A stretch of 64,000 bases of DNA from Prorocentrum cordatum. Its lineage: Eukaryota > Sar > Dinophyceae > Prorocentrales > Prorocentraceae. A program made the position numbers and the translations under genes. Below the pieces are notes generated by a model that saw only the letters and a program-made list of their open reading frames with translations, did no database searches and had not been told where the DNA came from. The stretch spans positions 62,001-126,000 of the forward strand of contig CAUYUJ010019091.1 of NCBI GenBank assembly GCA_963575745.1. The letters run 5' to 3'. Positions within the stretch are counted from its first letter, which is position 1. Every line of letters starts with the position of its first letter. Positions 63,630 through 64,000 of this stretch are shown in pieces.

Positions 63630-63656
63630 TCAACCTGGTCACCGCCGGGAACCTCG
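63630..63656 (+). repeat. Right half of the hairpin occupied by element D
   Basis: TCAACCTGG duplication then TCACCGCCGGGAACCTCG; TCACC pairs with the GGTGA of the left half at 57679. Confidence 0.85.
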
Positions 63657-64000
63657 TAGAACTCCTAACACGCGTAAGAGTGCTCAGTATCAAAAGAGAG
63701 GGCTTCGGGAAGCATTTCTCGGAAAAGAGAAAACATGATTTTTTTCATGTCGACACAGAATTGGTTTCGCGAAGTGTTTTGATTGTAAAAGTGCATGTAG
63801 AGAGCTCATATTAAGACGCTGAGGCCCTCATAATCGTCTACAGGTGCGAAAAATCTGCTTTCTCAAAATAAATGGTTAAATATCTTGCAAAAAATCGCAA
63901 AACGACCCAAAAAATGACACATTGTCCGCCTCAGCCGGGTGGGCCAACTAGCTCCACCCCGCGCCGGAATTCCTCTAGCTCATCGATGCCGAAGAGCTCT
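63657..64000 (+). repeat. Flank module and start of a 60-bp module (runs off window)
   Basis: Matches 56425-56648, then continues with GACCCAAAAAATGACACATT and a 60-bp module (AGCTCCACCCCGCGCCGGAA) from about 63950 to the window end. Confidence 0.7.

Overview
The window looks like nuclear DNA of a dinoflagellate. The main evidence is one host gene at the left edge that is intronless and carries, 19 bases before its ATG, a 22-base stretch matching the conserved dinoflagellate spliced leader at 19 of 22 positions. That is the signature of an mRNA that was trans-spliced, reverse transcribed and returned to the genome. The gene (bases 1-967, minus strand, running off the left end) encodes two canonical EF-hands followed by an SYGWLT..HPDP.G region that I associate with uncharacterised microalgal proteins. 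I cannot name the species.

Layout. (1) 1-1008: EF-hand gene and relic spliced leader. (2) 1009-2490: AT-rich sequence without a gene, ending in a two-copy tandem repeat. (3) 2494-17645: a run of large repeat cassettes, all in one orientation. Each has a conserved leader, about 1 kb of degenerate CAGCCT hexamers organised in units of roughly 156 bp, a block of 73-bp tandem repeats and a conserved tail. The outer ends form a 12-bp inverted repeat (ACCTAACAGCGA / TCGCTGTTAGGT). Two stretches of CCAAGA-rich repeat interrupt the run. (4) 18281-19300: about eleven copies of a 90-bp tandem repeat. (5) 19556-64000: arrays of a 175-bp satellite, interleaved with a short perfect hairpin (arms CCGGCGGTAA / TTACCGCCGG) present in 16 empty copies and in six copies occupied by retroelements.

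Retroelements. Five elements on the minus strand (A 32176-37482, B 38801-44558, C 46767-51974, D 57696-63629, E 23657-25615) and one plus-strand fragment (F, from 19577) are all inserted in the loop of that hairpin and in the same orientation relative to it. A-D are non-LTR retrotransposons with an ORF1 and an ORF2 that carries an APE-type endonuclease, a reverse transcriptase and an RNase H. D is intact in both ORFs and has a clean target-site duplication. A, B and C are broken by frameshifts or stops. E is a non-autonomous relative: it shares D's 5' leader and the tail type, but carries an unrelated Cys/Ser-rich ORF.

Three features of these elements are unusual and agree across all four copies. 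ORF1 and ORF2 lie in the same frame, separated by a single UGA always followed by CGN, and in three of the four no AUG precedes the endonuclease; this points to stop-codon readthrough. The RNase H is circularly permuted: the GDS and RAD active-site blocks come before the DGG and AEL blocks. The reverse transcriptase motif C reads WADN, where YADD or FADD is expected. Together with insertion at a hairpin loop, this suggests a poorly described lineage of hairpin-targeted dinoflagellate LINEs. No tRNA, rRNA, CRISPR array or prokaryotic operon was seen.
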